DNA of 64,000 nt from Mycobacterium branderi. Its GTDB lineage: Bacteria > Actinomycetota > Actinomycetes > Mycobacteriales > Mycobacteriaceae. Positions 36,522 to 44,105 of this stretch are shown piece by piece. Below the pieces are notes generated by a model. The model ran no database searches and was not told where the DNA came from. It saw only the letters and a program-made list of their open reading frames with translations. The stretch is from contig NZ_AP022607.1 in NCBI RefSeq assembly GCF_010728725.1, forward strand, positions 558,001 to 622,000, read 5' to 3'. The position numbers and the translations under genes are program-made. Position 1 is the first letter of the stretch; every line of letters begins with the position of its first letter.

Positions 36522-37183
36522 GTCGCACGGCGCGGGTACAGCGCTGAAGGCTCGAAACACACTGTAAGCCAAAGGCATTGCACTTACCGGGCACCGTATA
36601 AGCATCGGATAGCGGCCGCACGACGTCGACACCACCGTCGCGGATACGACACCTGAATCGTTTCTCGGGCCTTTGTCGCGGCCCAGACCTCACACCGCCG
36701 GCTCTGCAAACGGGCTCACAGCTGGATCAGACCCCAGAGCCAACCATTGCCCCGGGCCCGCCCCAATTCGCTCTCACTACCTGCATAAATAGCGGACAGG
36801 CATGGCCCGCTGCAGCGCGCGGCGCGACGTCTTTGGGAGAAGATTTGCACTACACCTTGTGGGTAACTCGTGAAACGATTAAGGTGACATATGACACGAC
36901 GGCGTCGAAACGTTGCCCATCTGGAACAGGAGCCAGGCACGTTGATTGCAATCGACCCGAGGACCAACCCGGGGCCGCGCATGAGTCCCGACACGGTCGC
37001 GCTGCTTTCCGGCTCCTCTGCCGGGGCAACCACCAGCCGCTCAGCACGTCGGGGAACGAACGACAGCGCGGCGCCCACTGGTAGCAACAACGCCGGCTCC
37101 ACAGGGCCGGTATCTCTGTACGGCGGACTCCGGTTCCGCCACAAGCCAATTGCCGTGACCCCGTGTGAGCGAAAGGACTGAAC
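36522..37183. other. Intergenic region before the flavin oxidoreductase operon
   Basis: A 662-base gap after the TetR gene. The first 370 bases hold no gene that I can see. The last 290 bases contain a small open frame (36891-37181) that ends 2 bases before the next gene; it is listed separately with low confidence. No convincing promoter boxes. Confidence 0.4.
36891..37181 (+). CDS. Possible small upstream gene, doubtful
   Basis: A 96-codon frame with an ATG preceded at 7 bases by AAGGTG and a TGA that ends 2 bases before the ATG of the flavin oxidoreductase, a spacing usual in operons. Against it: the product (MTRRRRNVAHLEQEPGTLIA at the start) is rich in Arg, Ser, Thr and Gly, no domain is recognisable, and third codon positions are less GC-rich than in the neighbouring genes. 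It could be a leader reading frame or chance. Confidence 0.22.
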   Translation: MTRRRRNVAHLEQEPGTLIAIDPRTNPGPRMSPDTVALLSGSSAGATTSRSARRGTNDSAAPTGSNNAGSTGPVSLYGGLRFRHKPIAVTPCERKD

Positions 37184-38242
37184 ATGCGTGTCGGAATGCA
37201 CCTGGGCTATCAGAACCTCAACGGCGTTCCTGACGCCGAGAAGTTCATGCAGGAAACGAAACTGGCCATCGAAGCCGAAGCGATGGGCTTTGACTACGTC
37301 GGGCCGGTCGAACACCACTTCACCGACTACGCGGCATGCCCTGACCCCTTCCAGATGCTGGCCTACGTCGCGGCAAAGACCAAGGACATCAAGCTGATTA
37401 CCGCTGCGGTGATCTTGCCCTGGAACAATCCGCTGCGCGTCGTGGAGCAGACGCTGGAGCTCGACATCTTGAGCGAGGGCCGGCTGATCTTGGGGATGGG
37501 CCGCGGCGCGGCACGACGCGAATTCCGCTCATTCAACGTCGAACTCAAGGACTCGCGGGAGATGTTCGACGAAGCTGCGCTCATTGTCATGAACGGAGTC
37601 GAGACGGGCTTCGTCGAGGCCGACACCAAGTGGTATCAGATCCCCCGCACCGAAATCCGGCCACGACCGTTCAAGAGTTTCAAGGACCGCACCGTCATGG
37701 TGTCGATGTCGCCGGGCTCGGTCGAGGTTGCGGCCAACTACGGGCTGCAGACGCTGCGGTTCTCGCAAGGGGACTGGCGGATTGCGATTCCCGAGATCAA
37801 CCACTACCGCGAGGTGTTCCAAAAGCTCCATGGCCGCACGCCGCCGCCATTCATCATCTCGGACTTCGTGCTGTGCTTCGACGACAAGCAAAAGGTCACG
37901 GACTACTGCGACAAGTACTTCAGCCGCATGTTCGAAACGGTAGCCAACCACTACGAGTTCATGAGCCCGCACTTCAAGGAGTTACCGTCCTACTCGACCT
38001 ACGCCATCATGGGCGAGCGGGCGGAAGCTGCAGGCGGCGCTGACAAGGCCTACCGCGATTACATCAAAGGCAACCTGATCGGGACCCCGGAGGAATTGGT
38101 GGATTACCACCTTGAGCGCGCCTCGATGGTGGGTGACTACGAGATGCTGGCGAACTTCAGCTTCGGGGGTTTGCCGTACGAGCTTGTCTACGAACAGGTC
38201 AGGCTGTTCGCTGACAAGGTGCTGCCAAAGCTCAAAGGCTAG
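37184..38242 (+). CDS. LLM class flavin-dependent oxidoreductase (luciferase-like)
   Basis: A 352-residue TIM-barrel flavoprotein of the bacterial luciferase superfamily, either an FMNH2-dependent monooxygenase or an F420-dependent enzyme. The family pattern is clear: GFDYVGPVEHHF near residue 37, TAAVILPWNNPLRVVEQTLE near 75, LSEGRLILGMGRGAARREF near 96, and the C-terminal GTPEELVDYHLERASMVGDY. GCGAAAGGAC precedes the ATG by a few bases. A Rieske oxygenase gene follows after 45 bases and then the RibBA-like gene, so the three probably form an operon. Substrate unknown. Confidence 0.93.
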   Translation: MRVGMHLGYQNLNGVPDAEKFMQETKLAIEAEAMGFDYVGPVEHHFTDYAACPDPFQMLAYVAAKTKDIKLITAAVILPWNNPLRVVEQTLELDILSEGRLILGMGRGAARREFRSFNVELKDSREMFDEAALIVMNGVETGFVEADTKWYQIPRTEIRPRPFKSFKDRTVMVSMSPGSVEVAANYGLQTLRFSQGDWRIAIPEINHYREVFQKLHGRTPPPFIISDFVLCFDDKQKVTDYCDKYFSRMFETVANHYEFMSPHFKELPSYSTYAIMGERAEAAGGADKAYRDYIKGNLIGTPEELVDYHLERASMVGDYEMLANFSFGGLPYELVYEQVRLFADKVLPKLKG

Positions 38243-38287
38243 AAGCCGCGCCGCCACAGGCTCACACTGGCTACTTAGGAGTGCACC

Positions 38288-39685
38288 ATGGACAAGCTGG
38301 CTGGTATCAGAGTCGATCAACTTAGTGATGAGGATCTTGGAGAGGCCCTCACCTATCCGGTTGATGCTTTCATTTCCCGGGAGTATGCGGCGGCCGAGAA
38401 CGAGTTGCTGTGGTCCAAGGTCTGGCTGATGGCCGCCCGCCTGGAGGACATCCCCGAAGCGGGCCACTTCATTACTTTCAACGTCGGTGACGAATCCATC
38501 ATCATCATCCGCACCTCAGCCGACTCGCTGCGGGCCTACTACAACGTCTGTCCTCACCGCGGCCGCCAACTGATCAACACACCGGACGACGTCAACTGCG
38601 TCACCGGTAAGAAGAGGTCTTTCGTCTGCGGCTTCCACGGCTGGACATTCAACCGCGAGGGTAAGAACACCTACATTCTCGACAAGGAAGACTGGAAAGG
38701 GGCTCTGAGCGACGAGCGCACCTGTCTTTCCGAGGTCAAGGTGGACACTTGGGGCGGGTGGATCTACGTCAATATGGATCCTGACTGCGAACCGCTGCGG
38801 GACTTCCTGGAGCCTGCCGCGAGCATTCTCGATTATTTCGAGTTCGAGAAGATGCGCTACAAATGGCGCCAGTGGTGCATCTATCCCTGTAACTGGAAGA
38901 CCGCCATCGAGGCCTTCATGGAGCCTTACCACGTCGCAGGTACCCATCCCCAGCTGCTGAAATACGGCCAGTTCTACGCCTACAGCAAGCCCTACGGTTT
39001 GCACGGTGTCAGTGGATTCGACGAGCGCGATCCCAGCATGAAGATGAGTCAGAGCAGCTCGGTGACGCGGGCGGGTCTGGGAGACCCGCGTGTTTCGACC
39101 TATGAGCTGGCCCGGGAAAACTACGAGACGGTCAACTATGCCGGCTCGACCGAAACCCTCGTCAACGCGGCGAAGCGGTTGGTAGACGAACTTCCCGAGG
39201 GCACACCTGCCTCAGAGGTCATCCAACACTGGATGGCCACCGCCAAGGCCGACGATGCGGCCCGCAACGTCATCTGGCCGGAGATCCCGGCGGACGTGAT
39301 GGCTGAGGCGGGCCTGGCCTGGAGCATGTTCCCCAACCAGACCATTTTGCAGGGCGTCACCTTCGCGCTGTGCTATCGCGTTCGCCCGTACGGCGACGAC
39401 CCCAACAAGTGCATCTTCGAATCCTATGCGCTGGAGCGCTTCCCGGAAGGCGCAGAGCCGAAAACCGAATGGGTTTACGCCGAACCCACCGCAGAAAAAT
39501 GGGGTCTGGTGCTGGCTCAGGACTTCGGCAACATGGAGTGGGTTCAGAAGGGCATGAAGTCGCGTGGGTTCCGCGGTCCGCAACCGAATCCGCACCAGGA
39601 ACAGAAAGTCACGAACTTTCATCGCCACCTGGCGAGATTTATGGGCATCGGCGCGCCCCGCAAACTGGACCGGACGGATCAATAG
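38288..39685 (+). CDS. Rieske non-haem iron oxygenase, alpha subunit
   Basis: A 465-residue ring-hydroxylating-type oxygenase. The Rieske 2Fe-2S ligands are Cys88 and His90 (NVCPHRG) and Cys114 and His117 (CGFHGWTF). The spacer between the two pairs is a little longer than usual (23 residues). The mononuclear iron site is in AIEAFMEPYHVAGTHPQLL with His215 and His220; the third ligand, an Asp near the C-terminus, I cannot place. No beta subunit, ferredoxin or reductase gene is adjacent, so it probably works as an alpha-only oxygenase with electron partners from elsewhere. Second gene of the operon, 45 bases after the flavin oxidoreductase. Confidence 0.93.
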   Translation: MDKLAGIRVDQLSDEDLGEALTYPVDAFISREYAAAENELLWSKVWLMAARLEDIPEAGHFITFNVGDESIIIIRTSADSLRAYYNVCPHRGRQLINTPDDVNCVTGKKRSFVCGFHGWTFNREGKNTYILDKEDWKGALSDERTCLSEVKVDTWGGWIYVNMDPDCEPLRDFLEPAASILDYFEFEKMRYKWRQWCIYPCNWKTAIEAFMEPYHVAGTHPQLLKYGQFYAYSKPYGLHGVSGFDERDPSMKMSQSSSVTRAGLGDPRVSTYELARENYETVNYAGSTETLVNAAKRLVDELPEGTPASEVIQHWMATAKADDAARNVIWPEIPADVMAEAGLAWSMFPNQTILQGVTFALCYRVRPYGDDPNKCIFESYALERFPEGAEPKTEWVYAEPTAEKWGLVLAQDFGNMEWVQKGMKSRGFRGPQPNPHQEQKVTNFHRHLARFMGIGAPRKLDRTDQ

Positions 39686-39840
39686 CCGATGTCGGTCTTG
39701 ACCCGAAGTGGAAACCTTCGCACGAACCCCGAACAGCGGCACCGCCTCAATCATCAAGGCGGGCCGGGTGTTGACGCGCCGCACGGCGCCGTGACCTGGC
39801 CACTGATGTCTCAGGCCCGCCTTCATCGTCTCGAGGCACC

Positions 39841-40950
39841 GTGAAAACGCCTGTGGCCGACCAAGGCCTGCCACTCGAAGCGGAGCAGGAGCGGTCCCCG
39901 CAGCGCCAGGTCTCCGCCGCGATCGCTGCTGTCGCAGCTGGGGATCCGATCATCGTCCTCGACGACGATCACCATTGCGGCGACTTGATCTTCGCGGCCG
40001 AGAGCGCCACGACCCGGTTGATGGCGTTCACGGTGCGCTACACCTCGGGATTCATTTGCGTGGCGCTGCCGGCCGAGCAGTGCGACCGCTTGGGTCTGCC
40101 GCCGATGCATCCGTGCAACGGGGACGAACTGACGTACCGTGTCGCAGTCGATATGCGCGACAATGGAACTGGAATTTCGGCGGCTGCCCGGGCGAAGACC
40201 GCTGTCGCGTTATCGCGCGCCGACTCGTCGCCGGGCGACTTTGTCCGTCCCGGACATGTGCTCCCGGTCGAGGCCCGGCCCGGGGGTGTGCTCGAGCGGG
40301 CAGGTCACGCCGAGGCGGCGCTAGATCTCGTCCGGCTTGCGGGCCGGCGGCCCGCGGCGGTGTTGTGCACGCTCATGTCAGAGCGGATCCCGGGAGAGAC
40401 GGCCGAGCCGGCGGAGCTGCGTGACTTCGCGGCGCGCCATGGGCTGCAGGTCGTTTCAATTGCAGCGCTGACCGACTATCGGCGCCGCACCGAAGCTCAA
40501 ATGCGCTGCGTCGGCACGCAAACCGTCATGACGGCAGACGGCGAGGTGCACGTTCTCGCATTTCGGAGCCTGCACGGTGACGGCGCCCATCTCGCTTTTC
40601 TGGCCGGTGCCATCCACACCGGGGTACCCGTGTATGTGCACACCGAATGTCTGAGCGGCGACGTCGTGGGACTGCCGACATGTACGTGCGGAGGCCAGCT
40701 GCGAAAGCGCTTGGCCGCGTTCATCGGGATGGGAGACGGAATCGTGGTGTACATCCGTCACGACGGACCTCCATGGACATGTGGCCTATCCAGCCCCAGG
40801 AAAGCCGGCACCCTCAACGAAGTCGCAGCCGAGATCCTCGCGGAGCTCAGCGTGACGTCGCTGCAACTTGTCAATGATGACGACGCCCTGGCCGATGTGC
40901 TGCGCAGCTTCGGAATGTGCGTCGACGAATCAGTGACCGCCGACTCCTGA
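39841..40950 (+). CDS. RibBA-like protein with degenerate active sites (RibA1-type)
   Basis: A 369-residue protein with the two domains of bifunctional riboflavin enzymes: DHBP synthase-like (about residues 22-215) and GTP cyclohydrolase II-like (about 225-365). The first keeps RPGHV (136-140) and GHAEA (155-159), but its catalytic acidic loop, normally DDEDRENEGD, is shortened to DDDHHCGD. The second keeps the zinc cysteines 270, 281 and 283 (HTECLSGD, CTCG), but the stretch after YIRHDG has lost the GRNIGL region and about 50 residues. Neither standard reaction looks possible. It resembles M. tuberculosis RibA1 in length and context. It follows two flavin/iron oxygenase genes, so a flavin-related accessory role is conceivable. 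Confidence 0.82.
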   Translation: MKTPVADQGLPLEAEQERSPQRQVSAAIAAVAAGDPIIVLDDDHHCGDLIFAAESATTRLMAFTVRYTSGFICVALPAEQCDRLGLPPMHPCNGDELTYRVAVDMRDNGTGISAAARAKTAVALSRADSSPGDFVRPGHVLPVEARPGGVLERAGHAEAALDLVRLAGRRPAAVLCTLMSERIPGETAEPAELRDFAARHGLQVVSIAALTDYRRRTEAQMRCVGTQTVMTADGEVHVLAFRSLHGDGAHLAFLAGAIHTGVPVYVHTECLSGDVVGLPTCTCGGQLRKRLAAFIGMGDGIVVYIRHDGPPWTCGLSSPRKAGTLNEVAAEILAELSVTSLQLVNDDDALADVLRSFGMCVDESVTADS

Positions 40951-41110
40951 CGACCGAAGCTCAGCTGGTATCGCCCCGCTACTCGCCGGGCGAATTACGC
41001 AGGGACACAATGACAGCCCGTGGATGAGGATCGGGCCACGGTGCTCTACCGGGCTATGGCGGATGTCCTGATCGCGGAACGATCCATACGCGGCACCGAA
41101 GGCGCGATTC

Positions 41111-42205
41111 TCACGCCCGAAAACCGTGCCGCCCACCTACCGGCATTTCGGCGAAGCGCCGATAACCAGGTTCAGCTTCGATGACAGCACTCACACAGTT
41201 GACGCACCGAGCAGCTGTCATCGCGAATCCGTCCGTCAGCGCGGCACCTGTGCCGCCGGGCAGGCCCAGCGCGAACTCCCCTCGGAGCGGCGGGAAGCTG
41301 TCGATCTCCACCACATAACCGCCGTCTCGTCCGATTGACGGCCAGTGCGGCGCGTCCTCACGGCGCAGCCGATTGACGTGGTGGACGTTGATGAGCGGCT
41401 CGCCGTCGACAAGTCCGGTAATCGTGAAGCGCATCGCAGCGATCGTGCCTTTGGCAACCGGCATGCCGGCGTCGGTCACAAACGACTCCGTGGCGAGCTC
41501 GACATCGCCGGTCACCTCGATCCCCTCGACTTCGACGCCGAGTCCCTCTGCCATCGCATACGGGACACCGCCCCAGCAGTTGTATCGAACCGCGTTCAGG
41601 GCCTCGTTCGGCACATCCTCGGGCGCCAGGGCGAATCCCATCGCGCGCAGCGTCTCCGATACGGAGTAGCCCCCGTACTCGACCATCTCCCACGTGTCGA
41701 TCCGCCTGATGTCTGCGACGCCGCTTGTCATATTGAACGCTAAGACGTCGGTGAAGCCCGGGTCGAGCCCGGTGAAGAAGAGCGTCGACTTCCCCTCTTC
41801 GCAGGCCTGTTGAAGACGCGCGCGAAAGTCCTCTCCATGGGCCATGTGCCTGTAATGAGTGCCCGAGCAGATCGGACTGATCACGTTGTGACCGCTGCGC
41901 AGGATCTGCTCGAGCTCAGCAACCCAGACCGCCGACGCACTGCCCGGCACAGACGGATCGGCAAGGGCGTCGCGCGGCATGAATATCACACAGTCGGCCT
42001 GCAGCGAGAGCAACTGGTCGATGTCGCGGGTCGCGCTGAGCCCCATCGGGGCCAGCCCGGCGATTTCGCCTGCGTCAACACCTTCCTTGCCCGGCGTGTA
42101 GCACTTCAGTCCGGCGAGCTCGAGGTTCTTGTTCGTGATCAGGTACCGCAGCGCAATCTCGCCGGTAAACCCACTTCCCCACTGGATGACCCGGTACTTC
42201 GACAC
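41111..42205 (-). CDS. NAD(P)-binding dihydrodipicolinate reductase-like oxidoreductase
   Basis: A 364-residue protein with an N-terminal Rossmann domain (YRVIQWGSGFTGEIALRYL; GxGxxG at about residues 9-14) and a C-terminal substrate domain, in the layout of DapB-like and 2,4-diaminopentanoate dehydrogenase-like proteins common in mycobacteria. TGLDPGFTDVLAF and the SVSETLRAMGFA stretch are typical. The GTG at 42205 (VSKYRV) is chosen because GAGAGGG lies 8 bases upstream; the frame extends a further 10 codons. It is divergent from the GntR gene, and the element at 42276 lies between them with TATACAAT facing this gene. Confidence 0.85.
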   Translation of the reverse strand: MSKYRVIQWGSGFTGEIALRYLITNKNLELAGLKCYTPGKEGVDAGEIAGLAPMGLSATRDIDQLLSLQADCVIFMPRDALADPSVPGSASAVWVAELEQILRSGHNVISPICSGTHYRHMAHGEDFRARLQQACEEGKSTLFFTGLDPGFTDVLAFNMTSGVADIRRIDTWEMVEYGGYSVSETLRAMGFALAPEDVPNEALNAVRYNCWGGVPYAMAEGLGVEVEGIEVTGDVELATESFVTDAGMPVAKGTIAAMRFTITGLVDGEPLINVHHVNRLRREDAPHWPSIGRDGGYVVEIDSFPPLRGEFALGLPGGTGAALTDGFAMTAARCVNCVSAVIEAEPGYRRFAEMPVGGRHGFRA

Positions 42206-42275
42206 GCTCGATCCCTCTCCGGACGATCCGCACACCGCTACACTGCTCGCGGTTCAGCGATGCCCAACAAGCAGT

Positions 42276-42299
42276 ATTGTATACTACTTGACAGTATTT
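42276..42299 (+). promoter_or_regulatory. Conserved 24-bp promoter/operator element, copy 1
   Basis: Reads ATTGTATA, CTA, C, T, TGACAGTATTT on the + strand. The right half supplies TTGACA (42289-42294), followed after 16 bases by TATTCT, a promoter facing the GntR gene. On the minus strand the left half supplies TATACAAT, a -10 box facing the oxidoreductase gene at 42205. Three further copies are at 44041, 60621 and 63564. Confidence 0.62.
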
Positions 42300-42447
42300 G
42301 GTATTGCGATATTCTGTCACCATGGGCACCGCCAGTCCTCGGTCGCTGCATCGAACGGCAGCATCGGACGGGCGTGTCGAGCGTCCCTGCTTAGTTAACG
42401 CCGCCCGTCGCAAAAACACCGATCGTCGGTGCTGAACCAGAACCGCG

Positions 42448-43182
42448 ATGACCGACATCACCTCGACTGAGCATCTCTACATTCAGGTCGAACGCGCTCT
42501 GCGAAAAAGCATCTCAGAGGGTGAGTGCCCGGTCGGATCGCGACTGCCAACCGAACAGCAACTGGCTCAATGGTTTTCGGTAAGCCGTTACACTGTGCGC
42601 GAAGCGCTTCGACGACTCCGCGAGGAAAACCTCGTGTCGTCGCGTCCGCGCCGGGGGACACGGGTTGTTCGACGTCCCGGCTCGGATCAGCGCGACGTCA
42701 TGAGTATCGACGACCTCCGCACCTTCGCTGCCGGCACACGGCTGGCGCTCGAGTCCATCGAGATGGTCACGATCAACGCCGAATTATCGGAATTGACCGG
42801 TTTGAGCGGCGGTGAAAAATGGTTGGCAGTGCGCGGTTCGCGCCGGGCCGAAGATGCGCAGGTGCCCCTCTGCTGGATTGAGTACTTCATCAACCGTTGC
42901 TTCGCCGGGGTGGGAAGGTTCCTGCCTCGTCACAACGGTGCGATCTTCGCGTTGATCGAAGACCTGTATGGGGTGAGCATCCTGCAGGCCCGCGAGGAAA
43001 TCACTGCGATTCTGACTCCCGCGGAACTCGCTGTGGCCCTGCGAGTTCCGCCGGGAACCCCGGCCCTGAGGGTGCGGCGGACCTACCTGACGTCGGACGG
43101 CGTGGTGGCCCAGGTCACCGTGAACACCTATGCGGCGTCGCGATTCCGTCACTGCATGACGATTCGACGTGCGCGACGCTGA
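42448..43182 (+). CDS. GntR family regulator (HutC/UTRA subfamily)
   Basis: A 244-residue regulator. The winged-helix domain covers residues 8-75: YIQVERALRKSISEGECPVG, SRLPTEQQLAQWFSVSRYTV, REALRRLREENLVSSRPRRG. The C-terminal UTRA ligand domain is visible from about 90 on (GGEKWLAVRGSRR, LCWIEYFINRCF, EEITAILTPAELAVALRVPP). HutC-type proteins are released from DNA by small metabolites. It is divergent from the oxidoreductase gene, with the conserved element at 42276 between them, so this protein is a candidate to bind that element. No strong ribosome-binding site precedes the ATG. Confidence 0.92.
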   Translation: MTDITSTEHLYIQVERALRKSISEGECPVGSRLPTEQQLAQWFSVSRYTVREALRRLREENLVSSRPRRGTRVVRRPGSDQRDVMSIDDLRTFAAGTRLALESIEMVTINAELSELTGLSGGEKWLAVRGSRRAEDAQVPLCWIEYFINRCFAGVGRFLPRHNGAIFALIEDLYGVSILQAREEITAILTPAELAVALRVPPGTPALRVRRTYLTSDGVVAQVTVNTYAASRFRHCMTIRRARR

Positions 43183-43252
43183 TTGCGTTACGGAAACACG
43201 CGAAAGGCGCATTGACTGAGTAGTTCCGCTGGTGTCCACGCGATCGCCAGAG

Positions 43253-43732
43253 TCACTTGGCGGGCGTCTCTTCTCCCCCGTTGGCGTCGCCGAGGAAGGT
43301 CAGCACATTCTTGTGAATCAGGGTCAGCACCTCGTCGAGCTGCTCGCGCTGCTGACTCGTCGTGCCCCGGCGGATGTGTTTGCGCAGTTCGCGGTCGGCC
43401 GCCACGGTGCTCTCCCATAGGGCGCGACCCTCGTCGGTCAGGGTCACCAGCCACACACGGCGGTCCGTGGCGTCCGCCACTCGCCGCACCGCGCCTTTCG
43501 GCTCAAGGGAATCGACTAGGCCGCCGATGCGCGCGCGGCTGGTTCCGACGCGACGAGCAAGTTCAGACTGGGTGAGCTCGCCGTTGACAAGGTGGGCCAG
43601 CAGTGTCGCTTCCGCGAGATTGAGGCCGAAATCAGAAAACACCCGATCGTATGCGCGGCGCATGACCCGCGCCGTGGACATGATCGCCCCCTCAACCCGG
43701 GCCCACTGCGGCATGCTCCGCTGGTCATTCAT
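43253..43732 (-). CDS. MarR family transcriptional regulator (paralogue of the one at 55844)
   Basis: A 159-residue MarR protein. The DNA-binding part holds GELTQSELARRVGTSRARIG and GLVDSLEPKGAVRRVADATD with the wing RRVWLVTLTDEGRAL (about residues 50-105). By eye it is about two-thirds identical to the MarR protein at 55844-56338 over the whole length. It is divergent from the acyl-CoA ligase, and the conserved element at 44041 lies in between, so it probably represses the ligase operon and itself. The family usually responds to aromatic or acyl-CoA-type ligands. Confidence 0.9.
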   Translation of the reverse strand: MNDQRSMPQWARVEGAIMSTARVMRRAYDRVFSDFGLNLAEATLLAHLVNGELTQSELARRVGTSRARIGGLVDSLEPKGAVRRVADATDRRVWLVTLTDEGRALWESTVAADRELRKHIRRGTTSQQREQLDEVLTLIHKNVLTFLGDANGGEETPAK

Positions 43733-44040
43733 CAGGACACCTGTTCGTCGTTGTGCACGGGATGCACCCGGCTAGTATCGCAGTTGGCAATAACGTACCG
43801 GACGAACCGCGCGAAGTTGCGCGTACATGGTGCCCGCCGGTTGATCCGCGCCGGGAGATCGTCCTGGTTGGGCAAACTCCGGCGTCGCCGTTACCCGCTT
43901 TACCGACGTGTTCGACCCGGTCCGGGCGCCGGCCAGATTCCGGTTGCGCAAATGCCCTATCCCAGGCCTGGCCCTGCCGCCTCGCCCCGGGGCCGGGCCG
44001 GACGAGACGCCGCAGGCGAGCTTGCAGCATGCTGTAATGC

Positions 44041-44065
44041 TTTATACTGTCACGCGATATACAAT
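44041..44065 (-). promoter_or_regulatory. Conserved 24-bp promoter/operator element, copy 2
   Basis: On the minus strand ATTGTATA, TCG, C, G, TGACAGTATAAA. TGACAGTATAAA is followed by GCATTACAGCATGCT, so GTGACA with a CATGCT box 16 bases away faces the MarR gene, while TATACAAT on the + strand (44058-44065) faces the ligase, whose GTG is 41 bases downstream. The rest of the 373-base gap 43733-44105 shows no gene. Confidence 0.62.
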
Positions 44066-44105
44066 TAGTCTGGCTTGCAGGTTCGGATCAGGCGGTGGGC
44101 ACTCA

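Noticed and set aside
41019..41060. Inverted repeat CCGTGG/CCACGG between two convergent genes as a terminator
   Set aside because: The stem is only 6 bp with a loop of about 14 bases and no T-run follows; too weak to call.
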